DNA of 60,406 nucleotides from assembly GCA_023422005.1 (NCBI GenBank), contig JAEZSC010000069.1:1-60406 (forward strand), given 5' to 3'. Source of the DNA: Bacillota bacterium (GTDB taxonomy: Bacteria > Bacillota > Clostridia > Christensenellales > UMGS416). This document shows positions 16,008-24,145 of the stretch, piece after piece (positions within the stretch are counted from its first letter, which is position 1; each line of letters begins with the position of its first letter). A program made the translations under genes and the position numbers. The notes under the pieces are model-generated. The model worked only from the letters and a program-made list of their open reading frames with translations, had not been told where the DNA came from and ran no database searches.

Positions 16008-17101
16008 GGCTGCCTCCATCGGGGGTCCACGTCATACCAGCAATCCAGCAGCGCCAGCGCCACCGCGGCTTCCACGGCCACCAGCGCCCTGGGGGCGATG
16101 CAGGGGTCGTGGCGGCCCTTGATGGCCAGCGTCTCCTCGGTCATCGTGTCCAGCCGCACGGTGCGCTGCTGCTGGGCGATGGAAGCCGTGGGCTTCACGG
16201 CCACGCGGACGATCAGCGGCATGCCGCTGCTGATGCCGCCCAGAATGCCGCCGCTGTGGTTGCTGGCCGTACGAACCTCGTCATCGGCCACCACGAATGG
16301 GTCATTGGCCTGGCTGCCCCGCATGCCGGCCAGCGCGAAGCCGCCGCCGAACTCCACACCCTTGACCGCCGGTATCGCGAACAGCAGCGCCGCCAGCGCG
16401 CTCTCCAGCCCGTCGAACATCGGCGAGCCGATGCCGGCGGGCAGGCCCAGCACGGCCAGCTCCACCTCGCCGCCCACGGAGTCGCATTCCTCCTTGGCCC
16501 GGGCAATCTCGGCCAGCATGGCCGCGGCGGCGCTCTCGTCCAAAGTCGGGAAAGACGAGGCGGTGAGGTCACTGAGCAACTGAACCGTTGTGCCGGAACC
16601 AAAGCGCCGGTCGGCCACCGGCCCCACGCGGCTCAGGTGTGAGCCGATAACCACGCCCCGCTGCGCCAGCAGTTGCATGGCCAGCGCACCGGCGAACACC
16701 AGCGGGGCGGTCAGCCGGCCGCTGAAGTGCCCGCCGCCGCGATGGTCCTCATAGCCGCCGTAGCGCACGTGGGCGGTGTAGTCGGCGTGGCTGGGCCGCG
16801 GTGTCGTCATCTGCGCGCCGTAATCCCTCGAGCGGACGTCCCGGTTGCGGATGAGGGCGCACAGCGGCGCGCCTGTCAGCACGCCGTTCAAAATACCGCT
16901 GACGATCTCCGGCTGGTCGGCCTCGGCGCGGGCTGTGGCCCAGGCCTTGCCCGCGGCGGCGCGGCGGTCCATGTGCCGGCGCACCTGCTCCATGTCCGGC
17001 GCAAAGCCCGCCGGCAGGCCGTCCACCACGCAGCCGATGGCCGGGCCATGGCTCTCCCCGAAGATGGACAGGCGGATGTTCCTACCCCAATTGCTGCTCA
17101 T
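16004..17101 (-). CDS. aroC: Chorismate synthase
   Basis: 365 residues, normal length. This FMN-dependent enzyme makes chorismate from EPSP. Family motifs: LSIFGESHGPAIGCVVDGLPAG, PRPSHADYT, YEDHRGGGHFSGRLTA, and HSGGILGGISSGMP. The start lies 20 bases inside the aroA 3' end. Reduced FMN must be supplied by another enzyme; no fused flavin reductase is seen. Confidence 0.96.
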   Translation of the reverse strand: MSSNWGRNIRLSIFGESHGPAIGCVVDGLPAGFAPDMEQVRRHMDRRAAAGKAWATARAEADQPEIVSGILNGVLTGAPLCALIRNRDVRSRDYGAQMTTPRPSHADYTAHVRYGGYEDHRGGGHFSGRLTAPLVFAGALAMQLLAQRGVVIGSHLSRVGPVADRRFGSGTTVQLLSDLTASSFPTLDESAAAAMLAEIARAKEECDSVGGEVELAVLGLPAGIGSPMFDGLESALAALLFAIPAVKGVEFGGGFALAGMRGSQANDPFVVADDEVRTASNHSGGILGGISSGMPLIVRVAVKPTASIAQQQRTVRLDTMTEETLAIKGRHDPCIAPRALVAVEAAVALALLDCWYDVDPRWRQP

Positions 17102-18398
17102 CGATGCGCCCTCCCAACTGCGCCACGGCGGCCCAGAAACCCGGCCAGGACTTGTCGACAGCCGTGTGTCCGTTTAAAATAACCTCTCCCTCGCACCGGG
17201 AGGCCAGTGCCGCCGCCATCATCGCGATGCGGTGATCGTTGCACGCGTCGCATTCGCCGCCCCGCAGCCGCTCCCGCCCTACGATGATCAGCCCATCGGT
17301 TGTCTCGGCAGCGTCGCCGCCCAGCGCGCGCACCACGCCGGCTATGGCGGCGATGCGGTCGCTCTCCTTATCCCGCAGGCGCGCGCCGCCGCGGATGCGG
17401 CCCACGCCCCGGGCCACGGCCATGGCCGCCGCCACGGCGGGCGCCAGGTCCGGGCAGTCACTCACGTCCACCTCAATGCCGTGCAGCTGCGACGGCGCGG
17501 CCACCAGCGCGTCGCCATCCCAGCGCAGGTCCGCACCCATGTCCTTTAGAATGCGCTCAACGGCCCGGTCGCCCTGTACGCTGTGGGGTTTCAGGCCGCT
17601 CACGGCCACACCCCGGCCCAGCGCGCCGCCCAGCAGCGGATAGGCCGCCTGGGACCAGTCTCCCTCTATACTCATGTCATGTGCCTTGTATAGCTGCCCG
17701 CCGTCGATGCGGTATTCCCCGCCACGGCGCACGGTCTCCACCCGCACACCGAAATCCGCCAGCACGGAGATCGTGATGTCCACATAGGGCAGCGACTCCA
17801 TCGGGCCTACGCTGCGCACCGTGTGCCGCCCCTGCGCCAGCGGCAGCGCCAGCATGAGCCCCGTGAAGAACTGGGAGCTCACATTGCCGCTCATGGCATA
17901 GACGCCGGATGCGCCGCCCAAACGCCCTTGCATCGTCAGCGGCCAAGGGGGGGCTTCGGGGGCTTCGCCCCTTTTTGTTAGGATGCCCATCGAAGAAAAC
18001 AGGTCGAAGTATGGCCCCAAACTGCGCTGGGCTAGCCGCGCAGAGCCGCGGAACACACCGCCACCCCGGGCGGCCAGCGCCACGGGGATCAAAAAGCGAA
18101 GCGTGGAGCCGGACTCGCCGCAGTCGATGCCCGGCAGCGGGCCGCCGAATTCAGGTGTCAAGCCCTCAATCGCGAGATCAACCAGCCCATCCTGCCGGTG
18201 TTCCGCGATCACTGCAGCGCCCAGCGTGCGCACCGCGCCTACGGTGGCCAGGATGTCCTGTGACAGCTCCACACCGCGAACGCGGCTGCCGCCCTGGGCC
18301 AGCGCCGCGGCCAACACGGCCCGGTGGGCAATGCTCTTGGAGGGCGGCGCGGCCACGGCCCCGCCCCACGGCGCAGGGGCAATGCGCAGCGCGCTCAC
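17082..18398 (-). CDS. aroA: 3-phosphoshikimate 1-carboxyvinyltransferase (EPSP synthase)
   Basis: 438 residues. It joins shikimate-3-phosphate and PEP. Seen: APPSKSIAHRAVL at the N-terminus, DCGESGSTLRFL in the PEP loop, the SSQFFTGL strand, LRDKESDRI, and CNDHRIAMM near the C-terminus. The start is a GTG at 18398 that shares GTGA with the aroB stop; the longer open frame upstream lies wholly within aroB and is not used. The 3' end overlaps aroC by 20 bases, the longest overlap in the operon. Confidence 0.95.
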   Translation of the reverse strand: MSALRIAPAPWGGAVAAPPSKSIAHRAVLAAALAQGGSRVRGVELSQDILATVGAVRTLGAAVIAEHRQDGLVDLAIEGLTPEFGGPLPGIDCGESGSTLRFLIPVALAARGGGVFRGSARLAQRSLGPYFDLFSSMGILTKRGEAPEAPPWPLTMQGRLGGASGVYAMSGNVSSQFFTGLMLALPLAQGRHTVRSVGPMESLPYVDITISVLADFGVRVETVRRGGEYRIDGGQLYKAHDMSIEGDWSQAAYPLLGGALGRGVAVSGLKPHSVQGDRAVERILKDMGADLRWDGDALVAAPSQLHGIEVDVSDCPDLAPAVAAAMAVARGVGRIRGGARLRDKESDRIAAIAGVVRALGGDAAETTDGLIIVGRERLRGGECDACNDHRIAMMAAALASRCEGEVILNGHTAVDKSWPGFWAAVAQLGGRIDEQQLG

Positions 18399-19450
18399 AG
18401 GAACAGCTCCAGTTGGTCCACTGCCACGGTCTCCAGCCGCACCGCGCCGATGTCCTGCAGCAGCGCCAGCGTGATCGTGTTGCCGCGGGTCTTCTTGTCC
18501 AGCGCCATGGCCTGCAGCAGGCCCTCGCGCTTGTCCGGCTGCAGCGCCGTGGGCAGGCTGAAGGCCTGGCACAGCGCGCGCAGCCGCGCCGCCGTGCCCA
18601 GTTTCGTCAGCCCCATGGCCTCGCTGCGGGCGGTGATGTGGCACATGCCCACGGCGATGGCCTCGCCATGGCTGATGCCCTCATAGCCCGCCTGGCGTTC
18701 CAGCGCGTGGCCGATGGTATGGCCGAAGTTCAGCGTCATACGCGCGCCGTGGTCGCGCTCGTCGTGGCGCACGGCGGCGCGCTTGACCGACAGGTTGCGC
18801 TGCAGGATGGCCGCCAGATTGCCGGTGACGGCGGCGCGGCCGGGCTTTCGCTCCAGCAGTTCAAACAGCGTCGCATCGGCGATGGCGGCATGCTTGATGA
18901 CCTCGCCCATGCCGCAGGCGAACTCCCGCTCGGGCAGCGACTTGACGAAGGCCGGGTCGATCAGCACGAAGCGGGGCTGATAAAAGGCTCCTACGAGGTT
19001 TTTTCCCTGGGGCAGGTCTATGGCCACCTTGCCGCCGATGGAGCTGTCCACCTGAGCCAGCAATGTTGTAGGAACCTGCACGAAGGGCACGCCCCGCAGC
19101 CACGTGGCCGCGGCCATGCCTGCCAAATCCCCGATGACGCCGCCGCCCAACGCGAGCACGGCGTCGCTGCGGGTGTGGCCCAACTCCGCCAGGCGGGCAT
19201 ACAGGCGCAGCAGCATGTCGGCGCTCTTTGTCGGCTCGCCCGGCGGCAACACTTCCACGTCAAAGGCAACTCCGGCCTGCTCAAGCGAGCTTTGCACAGC
19301 CCCGCCATACAGCGGCCACACATTCCGGTCGGTGACGACCAAAGCACGGCCAGCCACCGCTTTGAGCCTCTCCCCCAGCGTGGACAGCGCGTTGCGTTCC
19401 ACGTACACCGGGTATTTCCCGCTGTCCACCGAAACGATGAACGGTTTCAT
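18395..19450 (-). CDS. aroB: 3-dehydroquinate synthase
   Basis: 351 residues. It cyclises DAHP to 3-dehydroquinate with NAD and a metal ion. Seen: ALVVTDRNVWPLY, LPPGEPTKS, ALGGGVIGDLAGMAAATW, QVPTTLLAQVDSSIGGK, the metal ligand region GMGEVIKH, and NFGHTIGHALE with metal-binding histidines. The ATG at 19450 overlaps the tyrA stop as ATGA. The end GTGA overlaps aroA. Confidence 0.96.
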   Translation of the reverse strand: MKPFIVSVDSGKYPVYVERNALSTLGERLKAVAGRALVVTDRNVWPLYGGAVQSSLEQAGVAFDVEVLPPGEPTKSADMLLRLYARLAELGHTRSDAVLALGGGVIGDLAGMAAATWLRGVPFVQVPTTLLAQVDSSIGGKVAIDLPQGKNLVGAFYQPRFVLIDPAFVKSLPEREFACGMGEVIKHAAIADATLFELLERKPGRAAVTGNLAAILQRNLSVKRAAVRHDERDHGARMTLNFGHTIGHALERQAGYEGISHGEAIAVGMCHITARSEAMGLTKLGTAARLRALCQAFSLPTALQPDKREGLLQAMALDKKTRGNTITLALLQDIGAVRLETVAVDQLELFL

Positions 19451-20334
19451 AGACCTGCCTCCCTCGCCTGCGCGGCTCGTTCCATCATGGTGCGGATTCC
19501 CCGGCGGTCGCCCCGGCGCAGCATGTCCTCCAGCGCGTCCATGCCGGCGCGCAAGCGGTCCATCTCGGCCAGCAGAGCGTCGGCGTTGCCGGCGAACAGC
19601 TCGGACCACAGCGGCGCGTTGATGGCCGCCACGCGGCTGACGTCGCGATAGCTGCCGGCGGAAAAAGGCAGCGGGTTACGCCCGGCGGCAGCCAGCACAT
19701 AGGCCACGGCCAGCGCGTGGGGCAGTTGGCTGGTGTAGGCGATCATGCTGTCGTGCTCCTGGGGCGTGGTTTCCACGATGGTCACCGCGCCTAGCGTACC
19801 AGCGAAGCTTCGTACCAGGTCCAGCGCCCGGCCGCTGCCGCCCGGCAGCGGTGTCAGCAGATAGTTGCAGCCGTCGAACAGCGTCTCCACCGACTGGCCA
19901 TAGCCGCCGCGCTCCCGGCCGGCCATGGGGTGGCCGGGCACAAACTCGAAACTCCCCATGATGTTGAGCGCGCCCTGGGCCACCGGCTGCTTGACACCGC
20001 AGATGTCGGTGACCACCGACCCCGGCGCAAAGCTGCGGGCGTGGCCGCGCAGGAAATCCAGCGTATCGCCGGGATACAGGCACAGCACGGTCAGGTCCGC
20101 GCCAGCCACAGCATCCTCACCGCTGGCCGCGGCCCAGGTGATTGCCCCCTCGGCCAGCGCCATGGTCAGCACGGCCTCGTCTCGGTCCCAGGCGGTCACA
20201 GGCACACCGGCGCGGCGCATCGCCTTGGCCACCGATCCTCCCATGAGGCCCAGGCCAATAACGGATACAGCAACGTCCTCAAAATTGCCTGCAGGCGCGT
20301 GCCTGCCGGGCGCACGCCCCACGCTCACTGCCAT
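19447..20334 (-). CDS. tyrA: Prephenate dehydrogenase
   Basis: 295 residues. It oxidises prephenate to 4-hydroxyphenylpyruvate, the tyrosine branch. The Rossmann motif GLGLMGGSVAKAM lies at about residues 27-39, followed by TDICGVKQPV, PGHPMAGRERGGYGQS and the helical dimer domain with TSQLPHALAVAY. No ACT domain follows, unlike longer relatives such as that of Bacillus, so feedback by tyrosine is less certain. Its start lies within the last four codons of aroF, so it is coupled to it. Confidence 0.93.
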   Translation of the reverse strand: MAVSVGRAPGRHAPAGNFEDVAVSVIGLGLMGGSVAKAMRRAGVPVTAWDRDEAVLTMALAEGAITWAAASGEDAVAGADLTVLCLYPGDTLDFLRGHARSFAPGSVVTDICGVKQPVAQGALNIMGSFEFVPGHPMAGRERGGYGQSVETLFDGCNYLLTPLPGGSGRALDLVRSFAGTLGAVTIVETTPQEHDSMIAYTSQLPHALAVAYVLAAAGRNPLPFSAGSYRDVSRVAAINAPLWSELFAGNADALLAEMDRLRAGMDALEDMLRRGDRRGIRTMMERAAQAREAGL

Positions 20335-21365
20335 AGGGCGGCCTCCCGGCGCGAGAGCGCCTTGCCCTCGGTGCGCGCCAGCATCTCAATCTCCCCCATG
20401 AGCTTGGCGAAGGTATCGGGCTTGAGGCTCTGGCCGCCGTCGCTCATGGCGTGGTCAGGGTCCGGGTGCACCTCGATGATCAGGCCGTTGGCGCCCGCCA
20501 CCACGGCGGCCTTGGCCAGCGGCTCCACGAGCCACCAAACGCCGCCGGCGTGGCTGGGGTCCACGAACACCGGCAAGTGGCTCAACCGGTGGACCACCGG
20601 CACGGCGGAAATGTCCAGCGTGTTGCGCGTGTATTTCTCGAAGGTGCGGATGCCCCGCTCGCACAGGATCACCCGGTTGTTGCCGCCGCTCATGATGTAC
20701 TCCGCGCTCATGAGCCATTCCTCCACCGTGGCCGAAAGGCCGCGCTTGAGCAGGATGGGTTTGTCCAGCTTGCCAAGCTCCTTGAGCAGGGAGAAGTTCT
20801 GCATGTTGCGCGCGCCCACCTGTATGATGTCGATGTCGCGGGCAAAATCCTCCAACGCGGATACATCCAGTATCTCGCTGACCAGGCCCAGGCCGGTTTC
20901 GGCGCGGGCCAGCTTCAGCAGTTCCACGCCCTCGCGGCCCAGGCCCTGGAAGCTGTAGGGAGAGCTGCGGGGCTTATAGGCCCCGCCGCGCAGGAATTGC
21001 GCGCCGGCATGCTTTACGCTGCGAGCAACGGACAGCACCTGCTCCTCGCTTTCCACAGCGCAGGGCCCGGCGATCACGGTGAAGGCGCTGCCGCCGATAT
21101 CCCTGCCTGCGGCTTGCAGCACCGTGTCCTCGGGGTGGAACATGCGGTTGGCCCGCTTGTAGGGCTCGGTCACGCGCATGACGCGGTGCACAATGCCGTT
21201 GGCTTCCAGCGGCGCCTCGGAGAGGCTGGCCACGTCGCCGATGATGTTGAGCACCGTGTAGTCGTGGCCGGTGGAGCGCAGCACCTCCATGCCCTGGCTG
21301 CGCAGTTGCTCGGCCAGCTCGTCGATCTTGGGTTCCGGGGAATTGGGTTTCAGGATGATGATCAT
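20325..21365 (-). CDS. aroF: DAHP synthase, type I-beta with N-terminal regulatory domain
   Basis: 346 residues. It condenses PEP and erythrose-4-phosphate, the first step of the pathway. Residues about 1-70 form the ferredoxin-like domain (IIILKPNSPEPKIDELAEQL) that gives Tyr/Phe feedback in the Thermotoga enzyme. The barrel follows with AGPCAVES, RGGAYKPRSSPYSFQG, QVGARNMQNF, PILLKRG, and VDPSHAGG. It is the first gene of the operon, with a TTTGGAGG site just upstream, and is placed behind the attenuator at 21418-21569. Two levels of Tyr/Phe control, enzyme and transcription, are therefore likely. Confidence 0.95.
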   Translation of the reverse strand: MIIILKPNSPEPKIDELAEQLRSQGMEVLRSTGHDYTVLNIIGDVASLSEAPLEANGIVHRVMRVTEPYKRANRMFHPEDTVLQAAGRDIGGSAFTVIAGPCAVESEEQVLSVARSVKHAGAQFLRGGAYKPRSSPYSFQGLGREGVELLKLARAETGLGLVSEILDVSALEDFARDIDIIQVGARNMQNFSLLKELGKLDKPILLKRGLSATVEEWLMSAEYIMSGGNNRVILCERGIRTFEKYTRNTLDISAVPVVHRLSHLPVFVDPSHAGGVWWLVEPLAKAAVVAGANGLIIEVHPDPDHAMSDGGQSLKPDTFAKLMGEIEMLARTEGKALSRREAALWQ

Positions 21366-21417
21366 GGGTTTCCTCCAAATGCTACCGTTCTACAGGGTTA
21401 ATAATTCTGCCGTTCTA

Positions 21418-21449
21418 CAAAAAAGGAGGACTCGTCATCGAGTCCTCCC
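21418..21449 (-). terminator. Attenuator terminator of the aromatic operon
   Basis: Minus strand stem GGAGGACTCG (21448-21439) with CGAGTCCTCC (21434-21425), ATGA loop, then TTTTTT (21424-21419). It lies between the leader peptide stop and aroF, about 55 bases before the aroF start. Confidence 0.9.
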
Positions 21450-21485
21450 ATTGCTACCGAACTATGAATCAGGCCAGACCCGCCA

Positions 21486-21569
21486 TTATGCGCATGTCAA
21501 TCTTCCGGCGCCAAAAAAGCCCCGGAAGCTAAAGTAGTAATATGCGCGCTGGCTGATGGGTCGTTTCAC
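21486..21569 (-). CDS. Leader peptide of the aromatic operon, rich in Tyr and Phe
   Basis: 27 residues, GTG start at 21569 with GGGAGG six bases upstream, TAA stop at 21488-21486. Residues 10-19 read Tyr-Tyr-Tyr-Phe-Ser-Phe-Arg-Gly-Phe-Phe: seven aromatic control codons in ten. It lies between a consensus promoter and an intrinsic terminator, the layout of classical amino acid attenuators such as pheA or trp in enterobacteria. A 7-bp hairpin CTTCCGG/CCGGAAG (21528-21522 with 21508-21502) wraps the Phe codons and could be the pausing or ribosome-sensitive structure. The peptide itself is likely without further function. Confidence 0.85.
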   Translation of the reverse strand: MKRPISQRAYYYFSFRGFFGAGRLTCA

Positions 21570-21604
21570 AATTGCCCTCCCGATGGTATCATCGGTTTTG
21601 AGGT

Positions 21605-21633
21605 ATTATATTCCCTAATCCACGGGCTGTCAA
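21605..21633 (-). promoter_or_regulatory. Promoter of the aromatic operon
   Basis: Perfect consensus: TTGACA (21633-21628), 17-base spacer, TATAAT (21610-21605). A 6-bp hairpin CCGATG/CATCGG lies in the 5' leader just before the leader peptide ribosome site. Such a strong promoter fits control by attenuation. Confidence 0.9.
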
Positions 21634-21658
21634 TGCGCCGTTTTCCGGGTTCTTATGG

Positions 21659-21687
21659 AAAAGAGGTCTCGCAATAGCGAAACCTCT
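21659..21687 (-). terminator. Terminator of yebC
   Basis: Stem AGAGGTTTCGC (21687-21677) with GCGAGACCTCT (21672-21662), one G-U pair, TATT loop, short T-run. Confidence 0.75.
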
Positions 21688-21715
21688 GTAATTCACGTGC
21701 TCTCGTTTAAGCCTG

Positions 21716-22456
21716 TCAGGCCAACTCTTCCGGAATGTCGGCGTTGTGATACACATTCTGCACATCATCGTTATCTTCCAGCGTCTCAATGAGCTTGACG
21801 ACGCGCTCGGCGACCTCACCCTCCACGGCGGTCGTGTTCTGGGGCACCAGGCTCACCTCGGCAGAGGCCAGCTCCACGCCGGCGGCTTCCAACGCGTCGC
21901 GCACGGCGGGGAAGTCTGCCGGGGCGGTCGTGATCTCGTAGATGCCATCCTCACCGGCGAAATCCTCGGCGCCGGCGTCCAGCGCCAGCATCATCAGGTC
22001 GTCCTCGGTTTTCTTGCCGGGGTTGTCGATCACAATGACGCCCTTGCGGTCGAACATATAGGCCACGCAACCCGCCGCGCCCAGCGTGCCGCCGGCCCGG
22101 TCGAAGGTGTGGCGAATTTCCGGCGCCGTGCGGTTGCGGTTGTCGGTCATCACGTTGACGATCACGGCGATGCCGCCAGGCCCGTAGCCCTCGTAGGTGA
22201 CTTCCTCATAGTTGTTGCCGTCCAACGCGCCGGCGGCCTTGTCGACCAGGCGCTTGATGTTGTCGTTGGGCATGTTGGCAGCCTTCGCGCGGTTGATGGC
22301 CTCCTTGAGGCGCATGTTGGCTTCCACATTGGGCCCCCCGCCTTCGCGTACGGAGACGATGATCTCCCTCCCCAGCTTGGTGAAGATCTTACCCCTGGCC
22401 GCGTCGATTTTTTCCTTTTTTCTGTGCATGGTGGCCCACTTGGAATGGCCCGACAT
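21716..22456 (-). CDS. YebC/PmpR family protein
   Basis: 246 residues, full length. The family has been described as transcriptional regulators and, for related members, as translation factors easing ribosome stalling at proline runs. Seen: MSGHSKWATMHRKKEKIDAA at the N-terminus, GREI, GPNVEANMRLKEAINRAKAANMPNDNI, the YEGYGPGGIAVIV motif and the terminal acidic domain. The ATG at 22456 has GGAGGG upstream; the in-frame ATG at 22474 does not. It stands alone with its own terminator. Family certain; which of the two functions applies cannot be told. Confidence 0.93.
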   Translation of the reverse strand: MSGHSKWATMHRKKEKIDAARGKIFTKLGREIIVSVREGGGPNVEANMRLKEAINRAKAANMPNDNIKRLVDKAAGALDGNNYEEVTYEGYGPGGIAVIVNVMTDNRNRTAPEIRHTFDRAGGTLGAAGCVAYMFDRKGVIVIDNPGKKTEDDLMMLALDAGAEDFAGEDGIYEITTAPADFPAVRDALEAAGVELASAEVSLVPQNTTAVEGEVAERVVKLIETLEDNDDVQNVYHNADIPEELA

Positions 22457-22550
22457 CGTATCCCTCCGTATCATCTGCTCAACGGCAGCGTTTCATTGGC
22501 AATATGTAATTATACCTCACGCCAAGGATTTTGACAACCTCACGTCTTTC

Positions 22551-24125
22551 CTATTCCTTGGCTTTCGTGGTCCGCAGCGTTTCAAAAAGCCGTGTGTACG
22601 CCTCCAGCACCCTGTCGTTGTTGTCACCGCGCAGCATATCCAGAAAGTCTTTCACGGGCACGCTCTTGCCGGCGGCCCCTTCAACCATCGAAATGATCAT
22701 CTGGTTCAGGGCGATGGAGCGGTCCACGCCGGCGATGCCGATCAAACCGCCGGACACCCTGTCGTCCAGAATGTCCGGGTCATACAGACGCACGAGCCAC
22801 GGCGCGGCCAGCGTCTGTCGGGGCCAGGCGGTCCGCAGGCTTTCTGCGTTTTCCGGTGCGTTCAGTGGTATGTGGCCGGTAGCGATGGCATAAAACACAT
22901 TGTAACCCTGCCAATTGGTTCCCTCATTGGACCCGTCAAAGCTCCCCTGCAGCTCAGCGGATAGCTCTATGCGCTCCCCGTGCAGCGCATAATCTACGCC
23001 CAATTTGCCGTAAATCACGCAATCGGCATTTTCTTCAGAGGCGTACAACCATTGCACGAAGGCCATGGCCTCCTGGGCGCGGCGGCTTCTGGCGGGGATG
23101 ACCAATTCCGTGTCGGCATACCAGCTTGCGCCGTCGGCAGCCGCCAGATACAGGTCGCCGGCGTACTGCTGCGCGGTCAGCAAAGGGTAGGCGCAATACT
23201 CCTTCCAGTACTGCCCCTGGGCTCGATAGAGCGAAAGCACACTCCCGACGGATTCCAGCGTGCCCGCCACCAGGCGTTCCCCTTTGGCCTGCTCCTCCCC
23301 AACAATGCGCCCGGCGGAGCGCAGCGCCTCGAAATCCAGCAGGAATTCCTCAAAGCCAGGAATGTCCTCCAGCAGCACGGGTTTGGCGTCCGGGTCGTCC
23401 AGGCGGACGCACACGCCGTCGCCGGTGTTCAGCGAGAAGTAGCCCTGCTCCTGTATCCAGAGGTCCATCGCGCTGTAGATGGTGGCGATGATGACATAGC
23501 GCCCAGGCTCGGCCTCTTCCAGCCGGTCCGCAAAGGCCCGGATGTCGTGGTATCCGCCGATGCCCTGGGGCGCGTAGGGCCGCGCCTGCGGGCTCACCGA
23601 AAACGCCATGTGAGAACCGGTGTTGGAGAGCTGGCCGCACAGCGGCAGGCCATACCGGGCGGCAGCGATGTCGTCCTTCCAACGCACCCAGTAGTCCGGT
23701 ATAACCTCTGGAGCCGCCGCCACGCAGTCAAAGAGCAGGCCGTCAGACTTGCATTTGTCCAATGCTTGCTGCTGCCCATCGCCTGAGGCATACACAAAGT
23801 AGCCATCGGCCTTGGTCACGCCGGAGGCCAACTGGGCGGCGACATACTTGAAATAACTGTCAGCGCCGCTGTCCTCATACTGATGCACCGTATAAAAGTC
23901 GATGTTCCAGCCCTTGCTCTTGACCACGCTGCTGTAGTGGCGGTTCACGGAGATCATCGCTTGTTGATTGCTGGATGGCAGCACGAGGATCACAGGCTGC
24001 GCCGGGGCTGCTGTGGCAAGCGGTGAAGCTGAGGGCATGACCGTGGGCTGAGCCGCCGGCGTGCAAGCGCACAGGCTAAGCGCGGACGCCAGTGCCCATA
24101 CCATTCGCAACCATCGTTTCGCCAT
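22551..24125 (-). CDS. Lipoprotein, solute-binding-protein-like, paralogue B
   Basis: 524 residues. Signal peptide with lipobox LCA-Cys near residue 21, then a Pro/Ser/Ala-rich linker and a large domain resembling extracellular solute-binding proteins of ABC sugar or peptide systems (ARSRRAQEAMAFVQWLYAS is typical of their C-terminal lobe). It is a clear paralogue of the upstream gene: shared PVILVLPS, GWNIDFYTV, GYF, PVLLEDIPG, NAPENAE and AAPWL. No permease or ATPase follows. The start at 24125 follows GGGGGG and matches the paralogue's start; an ATG at 24149 that overlaps the previous stop is an alternative. Substrate unknown. Confidence 0.8.
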   Translation of the reverse strand: MAKRWLRMVWALASALSLCACTPAAQPTVMPSASPLATAAPAQPVILVLPSSNQQAMISVNRHYSSVVKSKGWNIDFYTVHQYEDSGADSYFKYVAAQLASGVTKADGYFVYASGDGQQQALDKCKSDGLLFDCVAAAPEVIPDYWVRWKDDIAAARYGLPLCGQLSNTGSHMAFSVSPQARPYAPQGIGGYHDIRAFADRLEEAEPGRYVIIATIYSAMDLWIQEQGYFSLNTGDGVCVRLDDPDAKPVLLEDIPGFEEFLLDFEALRSAGRIVGEEQAKGERLVAGTLESVGSVLSLYRAQGQYWKEYCAYPLLTAQQYAGDLYLAAADGASWYADTELVIPARSRRAQEAMAFVQWLYASEENADCVIYGKLGVDYALHGERIELSAELQGSFDGSNEGTNWQGYNVFYAIATGHIPLNAPENAESLRTAWPRQTLAAPWLVRLYDPDILDDRVSGGLIGIAGVDRSIALNQMIISMVEGAAGKSVPVKDFLDMLRGDNNDRVLEAYTRLFETLRTTKAKE

Positions 24126-24145
24126 ACACACCCCCCGAAACGCCC

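Noticed and set aside
21366..21600. T-box leader before aroF
   Set aside because: No T-box sequence of the AGGGTGGNACCGCG type and no stem I motifs; the short Tyr/Phe frame explains the region better.
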